A model generated the notes under the pieces. That model searched no databases. It was not told the origin of the DNA and saw nothing but the letters and a program-made list of their open reading frames with translations. Both the position numbers and the translations under genes were made by a program. Positions 1-7,185 of a stretch of 43,017 bases of DNA are shown here, in pieces. The stretch's first letter is position 1; each line of letters begins with the position of its first letter. The stretch comes from Limisphaerales bacterium (GTDB lineage: Bacteria; Verrucomicrobiota; Verrucomicrobiia; Limisphaerales; UBA11358), in assembly GCA_003139955.1 (NCBI GenBank), contig PLHK01000087.1, positions 41,234-84,250 on the forward strand, read 5' to 3'.

Positions 1-282
1 TGCTTCCGTTTCATTTTGCCGCGCCAGGAAATCATGATCGCCGGCGGCCGCACCGTGAACCTGCGCGACGCGCAAAGCATGATCTTCATGGCCGGCGCGA
101 GCGCGCTGATGGTGGGGAACTATCTCACCACGCTGAACCAGCCCGTGGAAAAAGATCTGCAAATGCTCAAAGACCTCGGCCTCGACCCGAACTGGGACAG
201 CCACGATTTCAGCGATCAGGAAGAAGATGGGTGCGGGTGTGCAAAGGAAAATTGCGAAACGGAAATAACACTGGCGAAATGA
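1..282 (+). CDS. bioB: Biotin synthase, C-terminal fragment (5' end outside window)
   Basis: The reading frame is open from the first base and gives about 93 residues that match the C-terminal end of radical-SAM biotin synthase, which inserts sulfur into dethiobiotin in the last step of biotin synthesis. Visible family signatures are LPRQEIMIAGGR, where the Arg belongs to the conserved segment near the [2Fe-2S] cluster, then NLRDAQS, AGASALMVGNYLTT and DLQMLKDLGLDP. The radical-SAM CxxxCxxC motif lies upstream of the window. After the family core there is a short acidic tail ending in a Cys-rich CGCAKENC patch. The stop codon overlaps the next start as ATGA, so the downstream gene is probably translationally coupled. 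BioB supplies the cofactor of the AccB protein encoded at 16.5-16.9 kb. Confidence 0.93.
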   Translation, partial: CFRFILPRQEIMIAGGRTVNLRDAQSMIFMAGASALMVGNYLTTLNQPVEKDLQMLKDLGLDPNWDSHDFSDQEEDGCGCAKENCETEITLAK

Positions 283-1013
283 AAGAGCCACCGACAAGTG
301 TCTATTTAATAACAATTGTTGCCTTATTTATATTTGGGTTGACGATTGCGGTGTTGTTTCACGAAACACAAAGGAGGCCTGATGATATTACTGTTCGCGG
401 ATTAGATACGAACCGTCCCGATTTCAAACCACAATTGGTTATTCTTTCGGGCACTAATAGCAATGGGTATTTTCAAATACGCATGAGGGGCGCAGATTAC
501 TATTATTGTAGGAAGTGGAATAATCAGAAATGGGAAAACGGATCGTGGTTTACTATGGAATTGGACATTAGTCCTGATGTCGCATTTGTTAGAGGGTTAC
601 ACTGTAATGGTTTTGGAAGTGGCGGCGGCGGCGGTTTTTCTGCCGGCCTCCCAAATGATTTGGTGCTTGCCCGACGTTTATGGAATGGCACAAATTTCAT
701 TGGCGCAAACACCAATGAACTGATCGCAGAAGAGCGTCGTTGGGATCGCAAGGAAGAATTTCAAAAACTGGACAAAGTTGGGCCATTTCTTATTCCCAAA
801 CAGATTAAATTTTCGAATCACAACAGTTCGGATCAGGACAGAAAGGTTGAAACTTACACGATCTTGCAAATAGAATTTTCAGACGAGCCCTCTACAAATT
901 GGTTTTGGGATGTGAAACGCAAATACTATGATCACAGTTTGACCACAGATTTGGATGAACCCGGACCTTTTCTTGGAGAGAGAAAAATCTTTGGCATTTT
1001 TCCAGCGCCGTAG
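279..1013 (+). CDS. Unknown membrane-anchored protein, 244 aa
   Basis: I do not recognise this family. The ATG at 279 overlaps the bioB stop (ATGA); a longer reading from 231 would run inside bioB and is less likely. The N-terminus is short and polar, then one hydrophobic helix at about residues 6-28 (TSVYLITIVALFIFGLTIAV), so a signal anchor with a large extracytoplasmic C-terminal part is likely. A Gly-rich stretch (FGSGGGGGFSAGLP) lies near the middle, followed by a charged region with several Trp and Tyr residues. The base composition is clearly more AT-rich than that of its neighbours, and codon use is looser, which suggests a recent acquisition. Its last codons run into the intergenic repeat that begins around 1000, so the true C-terminus may have been altered by that repeat. 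Confidence 0.6.
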   Translation: MKEPPTSVYLITIVALFIFGLTIAVLFHETQRRPDDITVRGLDTNRPDFKPQLVILSGTNSNGYFQIRMRGADYYYCRKWNNQKWENGSWFTMELDISPDVAFVRGLHCNGFGSGGGGGFSAGLPNDLVLARRLWNGTNFIGANTNELIAEERRWDRKEEFQKLDKVGPFLIPKQIKFSNHNSSDQDRKVETYTILQIEFSDEPSTNWFWDVKRKYYDHSLTTDLDEPGPFLGERKIFGIFPAP

Positions 1014-1117
1014 GCGCGCCATCTTTGTAGAAACCCAAACCAAAAATTCCCCAGCCCCGTCGGGGCGGCATCATCGGTTGTAGCGGCGCTGTGTCAGTGC
1101 CGTCGCCGGTCACCAAT
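1000..1117. repeat. Dispersed intergenic repeat with CCCCGTCGGGG core
   Basis: This AT/GC-patchy segment holds the small palindromes GGCGCGCC (1014-1021 region) and CCCCGTCGGGG (about 1054-1064). It resembles multi-copy intergenic elements that I know from Verrucomicrobia and Planctomycetes genomes, but only one copy is visible here, so its repeat status is inferred. It starts inside the end of the preceding gene. Confidence 0.4.
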
Positions 1118-1222
1118 CGTGAAATACGCCAAATACACGAAATTGATTTGAAATTTCCGTTCGCATATTTCGCGTAGTTCGCGGTCAACGCATCCGTGTT
1201 TATCCGTGTCCATCCGTGGTTA
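1118..1222. repeat. Imperfect inverted repeat plus three 10-bp ATCCGTG tandem units
   Basis: Arms at 1118-1141 and 1160-1183 pair imperfectly (CGTGAAATACGCCAAATAC against the complement of TATTTCGCGTAGTTCGCG) and would form a long hairpin. Directly after it ATCCGTGT, ATCCGTGT and ATCCGTGG stand at 1192, 1202 and 1212, a regular 10-bp spacing, followed by TTAAAAA. There is no coding potential that I would trust. The element sits just beyond the end of rluD. Confidence 0.6.
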
Positions 1223-1226
1223 AAAA

Positions 1227-2192
1227 TCACGGCGCGGACGGCTTATTTTTCAGCCGTAATAATTTCAACGCCTGTTTGAAATCGTCCGGCAGCGGGGCGG
1301 AAAATTTCAGCGGCTTTTCCGTGCGCGGATGTATGAAGCTCAATTCTTTCGCGTGCAGCAACACGCGCGGCGCGGCGTAGTTGGCGAGTTCCTTCAGCCG
1401 CTTGTTTTTTTGCGCGCCGTAAGTGTCGTCGCCCACGACGGGATGGCCGAGGTGCTGGAAATGCACGCGGATCTGATGCGTGCGCCCGGTGTGGATCTGC
1501 GCCTCGACGAGCGTGGCATGGTGCAATTGCTCCAGCACGCGCCAGCTCGTATGCGCGGCGCGACCGTCGCTGTCGTCGTGGACGGCCATGCGTTTGCGGT
1601 GCGTGGGATGACGGGCGATGGCGGCGCGGATTTCGCCGGCGGCGCGCGGAACTTCGCCGCAGACGATGACGTGGTAAATTTTTTTTACGACGCGGCCGGC
1701 GAATTGTTCCGAAAGCGCGATGTGCGTCTCGTCATTTTTGGCGACGACGAGGCAGCCGCTGGTTTCCTTGTCGAGCCGGTGGACGATGCCAGGTCGCGCC
1801 ACGCCGCCGATGCCGCTCAACGAACCGGCGCAATGATGAAGCAGCGCGTTGACGAGCGTGTGTTCCTCGTGGCCGGCGGCGGGATGCACGACGAGTCCGG
1901 CGGGTTTGTTGACGACGAGCAGCGATTTGTCCTCAAATAAAATATCCAGCGGAATTTCTTCTGGCTGCGCGGCGGCGGATTTTGGTTCGGGAAAATGAAT
2001 CTCAATTTTTTCGCCCGCGCGCGGACTGTGCGTCGGCTTGACGGTCTGGCCGTTGACGCGGACGTGGCCTTGTTCGATAAGGCGCTGCATCGCGCCGCGC
2101 GAGACGGCGGGAAATTTAGTTCGCAGAAAAATGTCGAGTCGCTCGGAGGGCAGCGATTGTTCGACGGTAAAATGTTCCGTGCGCGCGGGCAT
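1227..2192 (-). CDS. rluD: RluD-family 23S rRNA pseudouridine synthase
   Basis: The 321 residues have the full RluD layout. An S4 RNA-binding domain lies at about residues 15-70 (RLDIFLRTKF, VRVNGQTVK), followed by a pseudouridine synthase domain from about residue 83. The catalytic motif is HRLDKETSG with the nucleophilic Asp at residue 141. Other family blocks are VVNKPAGLVVHPA, HTGRTHQIRVH and HLGHPVVGDDTYG. RluD converts uridines of 23S rRNA helix 69 to pseudouridine. The start at 2192 lies 5 nt after the lspA stop, and the lspA-rluD order on one strand is a widespread arrangement. The RluD assignment within the RluA/C/D superfamily rests on the S4 domain and this neighbour, so RluC-like specificity is not fully excluded. 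Confidence 0.92.
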   Translation of the reverse strand: MPARTEHFTVEQSLPSERLDIFLRTKFPAVSRGAMQRLIEQGHVRVNGQTVKPTHSPRAGEKIEIHFPEPKSAAAQPEEIPLDILFEDKSLLVVNKPAGLVVHPAAGHEEHTLVNALLHHCAGSLSGIGGVARPGIVHRLDKETSGCLVVAKNDETHIALSEQFAGRVVKKIYHVIVCGEVPRAAGEIRAAIARHPTHRKRMAVHDDSDGRAAHTSWRVLEQLHHATLVEAQIHTGRTHQIRVHFQHLGHPVVGDDTYGAQKNKRLKELANYAAPRVLLHAKELSFIHPRTEKPLKFSAPLPDDFKQALKLLRLKNKPSAP

Positions 2193-2197
2193 GAATT

Positions 2198-2734
2198 TTA
2201 ATTCACCGGCGGCTTCGGCGCGTGCTCGTTGCGCCAGGTGATGAGGAAAATCAAGCCGACGCCGGTGCAGATGGCGGTGTCGGCGACGTTGAAGGCGGGA
2301 AAGCCGATTTCGCCGCCGCCGCGCTGCTGCATAAAGAAATAAATGAAGTCAATGACCTCGTGGCGGCCGGGCAGCAGGCGGTCGGTGAGGTTGCCGGCGA
2401 TGCCGCCGAAGATGAGGCCGAACGCGATCTGGCCGGCCAGCGTGTTGGAATTGAAATGATGTCGGGTGAGAAATAGCGCGACGAACGCGAGCACCGCGAC
2501 GAGCGCGAGCACGCCGTTGTTGCCGCGAAAGAGACTCCACGCCGCGCCGGTGTTGCCCCAGTGGACGAACTTGAAGAAGCCGTTGATGATGACTTTTTCG
2601 TCGCCTTTTTCGAGCAGGTTCAGCACGAGCCATTTGGTGAACTGGTCGAGGATGAACACGCTCGCCGCGATGATGGCGATGTGATAGTTGGAGCGTGCGG
2701 ACGGCGATTCGTTGACCGGCATAATTTCATTCAT
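2198..2734 (-). CDS. lspA: Signal peptidase II (prolipoprotein signal peptidase)
   Basis: This 178-residue membrane aspartyl protease removes the signal peptide of lipid-modified prolipoproteins. Four hydrophobic segments are visible. The two catalytic blocks are intact: GNLTDR with Asp118 and FNVADTAI with Asp152, separated by a loop with VIDFIYFF. HWGNTGAAWSL is the third conserved block. The ATG at 2734 was chosen because the longer frame up to 2956 would run antiparallel through the NYN gene; an inner ATG at 2722 (MPVNES) is also possible. The gene is co-transcribed with rluD, 5 nt apart. Likely substrates nearby include the lipoprotein cyclophilin at 4453. Confidence 0.93.
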   Translation of the reverse strand: MNEIMPVNESPSARSNYHIAIIAASVFILDQFTKWLVLNLLEKGDEKVIINGFFKFVHWGNTGAAWSLFRGNNGVLALVAVLAFVALFLTRHHFNSNTLAGQIAFGLIFGGIAGNLTDRLLPGRHEVIDFIYFFMQQRGGGEIGFPAFNVADTAICTGVGLIFLITWRNEHAPKPPVN

Positions 2735-2740
2735 GCTAAA

Positions 2741-2817
2741 GCCCAAAGTACAAAGTCCAAAGTCCAAAATTAAACCGCGCGCGACTTTGGACTTTGGACT
2801 TGGCAGTCTTTGGACTA
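2741..2817. repeat. AAAGTCC heptamer repeats arranged as an inverted repeat
   Basis: Tandem units CAAAGTAC, AAAGTCC, AAAGTCC lie at about 2744-2767. Their complement GGACTTT occurs repeatedly at about 2783-2817. The long arms (2754-2768 and 2786-2801) would form a hairpin around an AAATTAAACCGCGCGCGAC loop. The element fills almost all of the divergent gap between lspA and the NYN gene, so both promoters must overlap it or lie in it. Confidence 0.75.
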
Positions 2818-2827
2818 ATTTCCGCGC

Positions 2828-3298
2828 ATGGCGTTGGTGCGAATTCTCGTAGATGGCTACTCGCTGCTCCACAACTGGCCGGAGTTGGCGGAAGGTGCGC
2901 CGCGTCATTCCGAGCTGGCGCGCGACGCGTTGGTGGAAATGCTCACGCAGTATCAAGATGCGTGCGGCACGCCGGTGACAATTTTTTTTGACGGGCGCGG
3001 CGCACGCCGGACGAAGCCAAAAAACAATTCGGGCAAGTCGGTGGAAGTTTTATTTTCCAACGCCGGCCAGACGGCGGATGATTTGATTGAGCGCGCGGCG
3101 CTGCGGTTTCAACCTTACGGCGAAGTGCTGGTGGTGACGGACGATTTTGCGGAACGCGACACGGTGAGCGGCTTCGGCGGCTCGGTGGCGAGCTGCGGCA
3201 ATTTCATCGCGATGATCCAGAATGCGCTGGCGAACCTGGCGGAAAACCTCAACAATCACAACCGCTCCGAGCGCAACAAATTTTTCCGCTCGCGTTGA
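2828..3298 (+). CDS. NYN/PIN-fold ribonuclease, YacP/Rae1-like
   Basis: This 156-residue protein has the NYN (YacP) layout: LVDGYSLLHNWP at residues 7-18 carries the first metal-binding Asp. TIFFDGRGARR follows, then TADDLIE and VVTDDFAERD with the acidic residues expected for a PIN-like nuclease centre. Bacillus subtilis Rae1 (YacP) is a ribosome-associated endoribonuclease, and most bacterial members are uncharacterised. The substrate here is unknown. The ATG at 2828 follows the heptamer repeat directly. The next gene starts 3 nt after the stop, so the two may form one transcript. I am confident of the family and not of the biological role. Confidence 0.8.
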   Translation: MALVRILVDGYSLLHNWPELAEGAPRHSELARDALVEMLTQYQDACGTPVTIFFDGRGARRTKPKNNSGKSVEVLFSNAGQTADDLIERAALRFQPYGEVLVVTDDFAERDTVSGFGGSVASCGNFIAMIQNALANLAENLNNHNRSERNKFFRSR

Positions 3299-3301
3299 AC
3301 C

Positions 3302-4402
3302 ATGAATCATTTCCGTCGCCAAAAAAATTTCTCCGCTGCGGCGCGCTGGCTGTGTGCGCTGCTGGCGGCATTGGCTTTGCCGGTAAATGTTTTTGCCCAA
3401 CCGAAAAACCCGGAGCGCTGGCTGCTGATTTTTGATTTGTCCGCGCCGATGAAAAAGCGCCTGCCCGCGACGGAAGAGGTCTTGAAAAACTTTTTTGCGA
3501 CCGGTGCCGAAGGGCGATTGCAGGACGGCGACAACATTGCCGTCTGGACTTACGACCAAAAAACGCACGGTCGGCAATTTCCGCTGACGGTTTGGGATCC
3601 GCAGCAGGCGACGGCGCTGACGACCAATCTGATCGCTTTCCTGCGTTCGCGGACGTTCACGGTTGACTCGCGGCTGGCCGCGCTGCAGCCGGCGCTGGGC
3701 GGCGTAGTCGCCGATTCGGAACGGCTGACCGTCATCATTTTCTGCGACGGCGAAAGCGAGATCAGCGGGACGCCTTACGACCGCGGCATCAATCAAAGTT
3801 TTCTGGACGGCCGGGCGGAACGTAAAAAGAGCCAGCAGCCATTTGTGGTTTTGCTCCGTTCGCTGTCGGGAAAATTTATTGGCTGCACGGTGAATTTTCC
3901 GCCGGGCACGATCAACATCCCGCTATTCCTCGCGCCCGCGCCGCCCGCCAACATTTCGCCGCCCGTGGCCATTGCGCCCGTCAAGCCGCCAGCGGTCGTT
4001 CCCGATTTGGTCATCGTCGGCACTCATGTCAACACGGGGACAAACGCATTGCCGGAAATTGCTCCGCCGCCGAGCAGCCCGATAGTTGTCGAGCCGCCAA
4101 AAGCAATCGCCGCGCCCGTGGTCATTTCGGTGCCGGCGCCAATACCGGTTCAACCGGCAACGAATCCCGTCACTCCGCCAACGGCAAAAATAGAAACGCC
4201 GCTTGCGCCCACAATCACGAACTCTCCGGTCGTCGCCGCCACAAACCATGACTCCGGTTCGGGAACGCGGCGGTTAATTTTTGTCGGCGGCGGATTGCTC
4301 GCCGCCGTGGTGCTGGTGGTGATTTGGCTGATCCGGCCCGGTCGGCGATCGCAGAGCAGCCTCATCACGAGTTCCATGCAGGACGATCCGCGTCGAAAAT
4401 GA
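3302..4402 (+). CDS. Secreted or anchored protein with degenerate vWA domain and Pro-rich linker
   Basis: The 366 residues begin with a Sec signal peptide (WLCALLAALALPVNVFAQ, cleavage near residue 33). A von Willebrand A-like domain follows at about residues 38-195, with WLLIFDLSAPM as first strand, GDNIAVWTYDQ, and TVIIFCDGESE as the later Asp-Gly turn. The metal site DxSxS is degenerate (DLSAP), so metal-dependent ligand binding is doubtful. Residues about 205-315 are a Pro/Ala/Thr/Val-rich linker. Near the C-terminus one helix (LIFVGGGLLAAVVLVVIWLI) is followed by basic RPGRR, so the C-terminus is probably cytoplasmic and the vWA domain periplasmic. No function can be assigned from sequence. 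Confidence 0.72.
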   Translation: MNHFRRQKNFSAAARWLCALLAALALPVNVFAQPKNPERWLLIFDLSAPMKKRLPATEEVLKNFFATGAEGRLQDGDNIAVWTYDQKTHGRQFPLTVWDPQQATALTTNLIAFLRSRTFTVDSRLAALQPALGGVVADSERLTVIIFCDGESEISGTPYDRGINQSFLDGRAERKKSQQPFVVLLRSLSGKFIGCTVNFPPGTINIPLFLAPAPPANISPPVAIAPVKPPAVVPDLVIVGTHVNTGTNALPEIAPPPSSPIVVEPPKAIAAPVVISVPAPIPVQPATNPVTPPTAKIETPLAPTITNSPVVAATNHDSGSGTRRLIFVGGGLLAAVVLVVIWLIRPGRRSQSSLITSSMQDDPRRK

Positions 4403-4452
4403 TTTCATTCCGCGCGTGACTTTTGACCGCCGGTCTGGAAAATTTTGCGGCC

Positions 4453-5088
4453 ATGAAAGCCTTTAACTTATTTTTTGCCGGGACGATGGCTCTGCTGTTC
4501 GCCGCCGGTTGTTCCAATGAAAATACCGCCGCTGCGCCGGCCACCAACACGGTTGCCGCCACGAACCCCGCACCGTCCGTTACGAATACGAACGAAGTCG
4601 CCGTCATCACTACGAGCGAAGGCGTGATGGTGGTAGAATTTTATACGGACGTCGCGCCGAACCACGTCGCCAATTTCAAGAAGCTCGCGCGTAGCGGATT
4701 CTATGACGGCACGGCTTTTCACCGCGTCATCCCCGGCTTCATGATTCAAGGCGGCGATCCGAACACAAAAAATGATTCCGCGAAAGACACCTGGGGCATG
4801 GGCGGACCGGGTTACACTATCAATGCGGAGTTTAATTCCAAACACCATGCGCGCGGCATTCTTTCGATGGCGCGCACGTCGGATCCGAATTCCGCCGGCT
4901 CGCAATTTTTCATTTGCCAGGCCGACTGCGGCCAGCTTGACGGGCAATACACGGTGTTCGGCAATCTTATCAAGGGCTTTGACGTGCTGGACAAAATCGC
5001 CAATACGCCGACGGAATCGCCGGATCGCCCGATTAAACGCGTCAATGTTGATAGCATCAAAATCGTTCCTGCCGACAGCGTGAAATAA
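4453..5088 (+). CDS. Lipoprotein cyclophilin-type peptidyl-prolyl isomerase
   Basis: The start at 4453 (MKAFNLFFAG) was preferred over 4423 because it gives a clean lipoprotein signal ending in FAAGC, with the lipidated Cys at about residue 19 and a Thr/Ala/Pro-rich linker to about residue 45. The cyclophilin domain follows. It keeps the active-site Arg in FHRVIPGFMIQGG and the segment DPNSAGSQFFI, which form the proline-isomerase pocket. The protein therefore probably acts on periplasmic or outer-membrane protein folding. It is a close paralogue of the next gene, which lacks the signal, and the pair lies 21 nt apart, so it looks like a tandem duplication with a change of compartment. Confidence 0.9.
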   Translation: MKAFNLFFAGTMALLFAAGCSNENTAAAPATNTVAATNPAPSVTNTNEVAVITTSEGVMVVEFYTDVAPNHVANFKKLARSGFYDGTAFHRVIPGFMIQGGDPNTKNDSAKDTWGMGGPGYTINAEFNSKHHARGILSMARTSDPNSAGSQFFICQADCGQLDGQYTVFGNLIKGFDVLDKIANTPTESPDRPIKRVNVDSIKIVPADSVK

Positions 5089-5109
5089 TCAACCAACCAA
5101 AATAAATTT

Positions 5110-5610
5110 ATGAGCGAAGTTGCAATTTTAACCACCAGTGCCGGCGAAATGATCCTCGAATTCTGGCCGGACGTCGCGCCCGGCCACGTCAAGAATTTCA
5201 AGGAGCTTGCTAAAAAAGGTTTTTACGACGGCACGGCGTTTCACCGTGTGATCAAAGGTTTCATGATCCAAGGCGGCGACCCGCTGACGAAGGATGACTC
5301 CAAGCAGCGCGCGTGGGGCACGGGCGGCCCCGGCCACCAGATCAAGGCCGAGTTCAACGACAAGGCGCACACGCGCGGCGTGCTCTCGATGGCGCGTTCG
5401 CAGGATCCGAATTCCGCCGGCTCGCAATTTTTCATCTGCCACGGCGACCCGCGTTTTCTGGATCGGCAATACACCGCGTTCGGCAAGCTCATCAAGGGCG
5501 ACGACGTGCTCGAAAAAATCGCCACCACACCCACGCTTCCCGGCGACCGGCCCGTGACCAAGCAAAGCCTCATCAGCGTGAAAATCGTCCCGGCGGATAC
5601 GGTGAAATGA
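5110..5610 (+). CDS. Cytoplasmic cyclophilin-type peptidyl-prolyl isomerase
   Basis: The 166-residue protein is almost only a cyclophilin domain, close to the length of E. coli PpiB. FHRVIKGFMIQGGDP and DPNSAGSQFFICH carry the conserved Arg, Gln and Phe of the active site. No signal peptide is present, so it is cytoplasmic. It shares most positions with the preceding lipoprotein cyclophilin, including the ends IKIVPAD(S/T)VK. A strong intrinsic terminator follows 30 nt after the stop, which ends the transcription unit. Confidence 0.92.
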   Translation: MSEVAILTTSAGEMILEFWPDVAPGHVKNFKELAKKGFYDGTAFHRVIKGFMIQGGDPLTKDDSKQRAWGTGGPGHQIKAEFNDKAHTRGVLSMARSQDPNSAGSQFFICHGDPRFLDRQYTAFGKLIKGDDVLEKIATTPTLPGDRPVTKQSLISVKIVPADTVK

Positions 5611-5640
5611 TTTTCCGGCGACGGTTCGGACAAAATTTAA

Positions 5641-5668
5641 GGCGCGGAGAAATCCGCGCCTTTTTTAT
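5641..5668 (+). terminator. Rho-independent terminator after cyclophilin pair
   Basis: GGCGCGGA - GAAA - TCCGCGCC (5641-5660) is a perfect 8-bp stem with a GNRA tetraloop followed by six T. A-rich sequence lies on its left, so it may also stop transcription coming from the DUF2892 gene on the other strand. Confidence 0.93.
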
Positions 5669-5722
5669 TTCCGTCCGTCGGTGGCAAAAATGATTTGGCC
5701 AATCGTCGGCGATTCGCAGAAT

Positions 5723-5935
5723 TCAAAGTTTTGTCTTGATGCCGCATGCGCGGGCGACGCACCAACCGCTCAAGGCTTCGTAAATCGCAAACAGTCCGGC
5801 GGCGATAAAAATCCAGCCGAACCAGTATTCGCAATCCACGCAGATCACGATGCCGGCGATGAGGCAGAGCGTCCCGATGACGCCGCGCGCGATGCGACCG
5901 TTGCGCTTGAGATTGGGGCGGAAAAAATTCCTCAC
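5723..5935 (-). CDS. DUF2892-type small inner-membrane protein
   Basis: This 70-residue protein starts with GTG at 5935. NGRIARGVIGTLCLIAG at the N-terminal side and a C-terminal GWCVARACGIKTKL, in place of the usual CPLY...GI(S/N)T, match the DUF2892 (YgaP transmembrane) pattern. Two helices are visible, at about residues 17-34 and 39-57. Family members occur alone or fused to rhodanese domains, and their function is unknown. The gene converges on the cyclophilin terminator and is divergent from the histidine kinase gene. Confidence 0.72.
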   Translation of the reverse strand: MRNFFRPNLKRNGRIARGVIGTLCLIAGIVICVDCEYWFGWIFIAAGLFAIYEALSGWCVARACGIKTKL

Positions 5936-6135
5936 TGCAGGAATCTAACACAGAGTTTTTGCGTGGCAAGCGGCGTGAAGTTATGCGGTGCTGCCTTCTT
6001 CCCATTGTCCGCGTCGAGAAATTCCAAGGCGAAAGCGCGACCGGCAGAGGCGGGAGGGAAATTTGATTTTGAAAATGCGCCAATTATTTTTTCTTTAGCT
6101 TGTTTGCGCTCTAAAAACCCGCCACATTTTTGCGC

Positions 6136-7185
6136 ATGGCAAAATCCAGCCAGCCACAATCGAAAGCCGTCGGCATCATCGTTGGCCTGTTTTTGCTGGC
6201 CGTGGTGGGCTTCATTGATTACATCACCGGATACAAAATTACGGTGCTGGTTTTTTATCTGGTTCCCATACTTTATGTTCTGCGTTATGTAGGACAAAGC
6301 TTTGCCTTCGCCATGGCCGTGATGTCGGCAGTAATGTGGTTGGTCGCGGACGTTGGAGCGGGAGATCAGTATCCGGACATATTGACTCCGATTTGGAATT
6401 TGGTTGTCCGTATGTCAATTTTTCTCCAAGTGGTCATTTTGGCTTCGGCACGGGATGGCTTGAAGATTCAGGTGCGCGAGCGGACGGCGAAATTGCAGCT
6501 TGAGATTGAGCAACGCATCCGTCTGGAAAAAGAACTGCTGGAGGCCGGCGAACGTGAACAGCGCCGGATCGGCCATGATCTGCACGACAGCTTGGGACAA
6601 CATTTGACCGCGACCGCGCTGGCGGGAAAAGTTCTGGTAAAAAAGTTGGCTGACAAATCATTACCCGAAAGCGCTGCGGCCGACCACTTGGTGGTCATGA
6701 TGGAGCAGTCCATCGAACTTACTCGCAAACTCGCCCGCAGTCTGCATCCCATCGAGCTGGAAAGAAACGGACTGACCAGCGCGCTGCAAAATCTCGCCGC
6801 AAACATTTCCAACGCGTTCAAGGTTTCTTGCCGGTTTGAAAATTCCGGCGAGACCGGTTCAATCGGGCCGGAAAAGGAAATTCATTTGTATCGCATCGCG
6901 CAGGAGGCGGTGAGTAATGCCATCCGCCATGGTCGCGCCCGTAACGTGATCATTTCGCTCGACTCCGTCGGCGAAAAAACCATGCTTGCAGTCACCGACG
7001 ACGGCGCGGGCTTTCCGCCGGATGCCCGTGCGAAACAGGGCATGGGTTTGCGGATTATGGAGTATCGCTCCGACATGATTGGTGCGACCTTTGATATTCA
7101 AAATCTCCCGGCAGGTGGCGTGCGGGCGGTTTGCGTTTTGAATCCCAACCCGTCGCCCATGAAAATTGACGCCGATGAAAACTAA
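6136..7185 (+). CDS. Membrane sensor histidine kinase, NarX/DegS (HisKA_3) type
   Basis: The ATG at 6136 was preferred over a TTG two codons upstream. Residues about 10-110 form three or four membrane helices with no large periplasmic loop, so the signal is probably sensed in the membrane. A coiled linker (VRERTAKLQLEIEQRIRLEKE) leads to the HisKA_3 H-box GHDLHDSLGQ, with phospho-acceptor His150. The ATPase domain carries AQEAVSNAIRHG (N-box), DDGAGFP (G1) and GMGLRIM (G2). Length and layout are normal. The response regulator starts inside this gene's last codons (11-nt overlap), so the two are a cognate pair. Confidence 0.9.
   Translation: MAKSSQPQSKAVGIIVGLFLLAVVGFIDYITGYKITVLVFYLVPILYVLRYVGQSFAFAMAVMSAVMWLVADVGAGDQYPDILTPIWNLVVRMSIFLQVVILASARDGLKIQVRERTAKLQLEIEQRIRLEKELLEAGEREQRRIGHDLHDSLGQHLTATALAGKVLVKKLADKSLPESAAADHLVVMMEQSIELTRKLARSLHPIELERNGLTSALQNLAANISNAFKVSCRFENSGETGSIGPEKEIHLYRIAQEAVSNAIRHGRARNVIISLDSVGEKTMLAVTDDGAGFPPDARAKQGMGLRIMEYRSDMIGATFDIQNLPAGGVRAVCVLNPNPSPMKIDADEN

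Noticed and set aside
892-1230. 112-codon minus-strand frame over the repeat
   Set aside because: It is translated repeat sequence of the kind often mis-annotated as a gene, with no start signal or domain.
2198-2956. Longer lspA reading frame
   Set aside because: The extra 74 residues are antisense to the NYN gene and cross the AAAGTCC repeat; the ATG at 2734 gives a normal LspA.
5681-6292. 203-codon plus-strand frame over the DUF2892 gene
   Set aside because: It is antisense to the DUF2892 gene and runs into the kinase gene in another frame, with no family features.
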